A DNA stretch of 7,213 nucleotides from a bacterium. Lineage in GTDB: Bacteria; Armatimonadota; Zipacnadia; Zipacnadales; Zipacnadaceae. Position numbers and translations under genes: made by a program. The DNA lies in NCBI GenBank assembly GCA_030607655.1, contig JAUWJN010000121.1, positions 1 to 7,213 on the forward strand, written 5' to 3'. Under the pieces are notes generated by a model, which worked only from the letters and a program-made list of their open reading frames with translations, had not been told where the DNA came from and did not search any database. Shown here piece after piece: positions 5,937 through 7,213 of the stretch; position 1 is the first letter of the stretch; each line of letters starts with the position of its first letter.

Positions 5937-6092
5937 GTGAAAAGCATCACTCAACTGATCGTTGTTGTTATAAGTCTGTTGCTACTGAGCGCAACTTGCG
6001 CGAGCGCAGAGCTCGAGCTAAGCGCCGTGGAGCTACTTCCCCGGCTGGACCTCCGCGCTGAAGCGGACGTCACCCGGTGGTCGCTATCTTGA
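5937..6092 (+). pseudogene. N-terminal piece of a secreted protein, probably truncated
   Basis: GTG 5937 is preceded by a strong GAGGGG ribosome binding site (5924-5929) at 7 bases. It opens a 51-codon frame ending at TGA 6090-6092. Residues 1-24 are a textbook signal peptide: basic K2, hydrophobic core LIVVVISLLLLS, and a predicted cleavage after CASA. The mature part has only 27 residues (ELELSAVELLPRLDL...), which looks like the start of a longer exported or outer-membrane protein rather than a whole one. The last 23 bases overlap the 3' end of the opposing HEAT-repeat gene, and no continuation appears in another frame beyond that point. I infer truncation by rearrangement near 6070-6090, but a genuine tiny secreted peptide cannot be excluded. 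The gene was missed by simple ORF length cut-offs. Confidence 0.5.
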
Positions 6093-7213
6093 CATACTCG
6101 TCGAACTGGCTTGTAGCCCACGCATTGCCAGCCTTAAGAAGAACATCGAATATGTCCCAAGCAAGCTGTCTATTGGCAACGGTAACATTATCGTTTCGCA
6201 ACAGTTCATCCAGCACTTCGTGGTGCAACTCCCCTATGTGTAGTTGCTTAAGCGCTTGCTGAGACGTTTCACGGGACCAAAGGTTTGACAGCACCTCAGC
6301 CGCTTCGTTTGGGAATTGTTTCACGCCTTTCTCAATAACTTGAAGTAGATTGCGGATGGTGTGTACGTCGTCAGTCTCGGCAGCCATAAGCAAAATGTCT
6401 AGTACGGTCTCCAGGTCAATCGAGTCTTGTGTCCGCAGGCCACCCAGCACGCTATGCGCAATGTCTGGCCCACCGCTTTGCATCAAGCGTAGGCACCAGT
6501 CTCGGGAGATTTCTGCGACTTGCTTGTCTTTGTTGTATACGTTGACGGAGAACACCTCCTCCGCACCCCCGAGTACAGCAGCCGAGTGCGTATCAACCAG
6601 CAGTTGTCCCAGCTCCGGGGATACCCGCTGAGGTTGCAGCAGCCCCCAGGCGGCCAGGAAGCCACCAACCCGCGCGACCTCCTTTTCATCGGATTGCACC
6701 GCGCGGCGAATGACGGGCTCGACGTACCGCTGATAGTCCTTGGACTCGATAAAACGAGCATACCAGATGGTGTACTGAAGCACGCCGTCGTCTTCACATT
6801 CAGTAGCGTGTTTGAACAAGCCAAGTGAGAAATGGTAGTGGTCGCGGCGCAGGTGTCCGAGTTTTGCCAGTACGCAGGCTCTTACGGCCGGCGACTTGTC
6901 CTCGGCCAATGCTCGAAGCACTTCCGAACTCCTGTCTGTAAGGCCATGTTCGCCAGCGATGCGAAGTAGGGCTTCTGCCACCCTCCCCCTCGCGCTGTTT
7001 ATACCGGTCGTGAGTAGGTCTCGGTTAAGTCCACCTGTTGCGGCCGGGTCGAGGTCCGTGGCCCATCTATACAAGAGTAGCCTGGCCCGGCGAATCCACT
7101 TACCACGCAGGTCAGGGGCGGCCTGTTCAATAATGTTGGCGGCTACGCCATGCACGCCTGGGATGTCAACTTTCCGCAGCCGCCAGATTACTTCCATTCG
7201 GTGGTCCGAGGTA
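6070..7213 (-). CDS. HEAT-like helical repeat protein, C-terminal part (5' end outside the window)
   Basis: The minus-strand frame runs from the right edge to TGA at 6072-6070. An ATG lies at 7197-7195, but the frame stays open for five more codons to the window end and no ribosome binding site precedes that ATG. The true N-terminus is therefore probably outside. Numbering from that Met (375 aa), it is almost wholly alpha-helical with HEAT-type helix pairs: LAEDKSPAVRACVLAKLGHL (97-116) has the classic D-x-x-x-x-VR-x-x-V pattern, and VQSDEKEVARVGGFLAAWGLL (167-187) is another. INSARGRVAEALL (66-78) followed by these repeats recalls the C-terminal repeat arrays of very large bacterial STAND-type NTPases, several of which act in phage defence; this is from memory and unproven. 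No signal peptide, membrane segment or catalytic motif is visible in this part. Confidence 0.65.
   Translation of the reverse strand, partial: TSDHRMEVIWRLRKVDIPGVHGVAANIIEQAAPDLRGKWIRRARLLLYRWATDLDPAATGGLNRDLLTTGINSARGRVAEALLRIAGEHGLTDRSSEVLRALAEDKSPAVRACVLAKLGHLRRDHYHFSLGLFKHATECEDDGVLQYTIWYARFIESKDYQRYVEPVIRRAVQSDEKEVARVGGFLAAWGLLQPQRVSPELGQLLVDTHSAAVLGGAEEVFSVNVYNKDKQVAEISRDWCLRLMQSGGPDIAHSVLGGLRTQDSIDLETVLDILLMAAETDDVHTIRNLLQVIEKGVKQFPNEAAEVLSNLWSRETSQQALKQLHIGELHHEVLDELLRNDNVTVANRQLAWDIFDVLLKAGNAWATSQFDEYVKIATTG

Noticed and set aside
6350..6631. + strand Ser/Cys-rich frames opposite the HEAT-repeat gene
   Set aside because: They are antisense shadows of a coherent helical-repeat protein on the minus strand.

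Overview
The window is built around a compact three-gene translesion-synthesis (mutasome) operon on the + strand at about 617-5107. A consensus sigma-A type promoter (TTGACA, 17-bp spacer, TATAAT) carries a Gram-positive-type LexA/SOS box inside its spacer. It drives an ImuB-like Y-family polymerase homologue (670-1839), a 77-residue protein resembling the DUF6504 family (1836-2069), and a DnaE2-type error-prone DNA polymerase III alpha subunit (2069-5107). Each stop codon overlaps the next start, so the three proteins are probably made together. No ImuA (RecA/SulA-like) gene is present. The expected working model is that DNA damage removes LexA and the three proteins are co-expressed. The non-catalytic ImuB docks on the beta clamp through QLSLWG, and DnaE2 does the synthesis across lesions. 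The role of the small protein is open.

The flanks look different. At the left edge (2-232) is the C-terminal tail of an exported-type protein with a carboxypeptidase-regulatory-like beta-sandwich. It is followed by about 385 bases with no convincing gene. To the right of dnaE2 lies a 361-base gene-free stretch rich in inverted repeats, including a terminator-like hairpin. Next come two + strand genes with good ribosome binding sites and signal peptides: a Cys-rich small secreted protein (5469-5825) and a 51-residue secreted ORF (5937-6092) that looks truncated. The right end is filled by a minus-strand gene (6070 to beyond 7213) encoding HEAT-like helical repeats, whose N-terminus lies outside the window.

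The organism cannot be fixed from this sequence. The GAAC-N4-GTTY LexA box, strong purine-rich ribosome binding sites, and an ImuB/DUF6504-like/DnaE2 arrangement without ImuA suggest a bacterium with a Gram-positive-style SOS response, such as Firmicutes, Chloroflexota, Actinobacteriota or a related uncultured phylum. The moderate GC content and use of AGG/AGA/ATA/CTA codons argue against a typical high-GC actinomycete.
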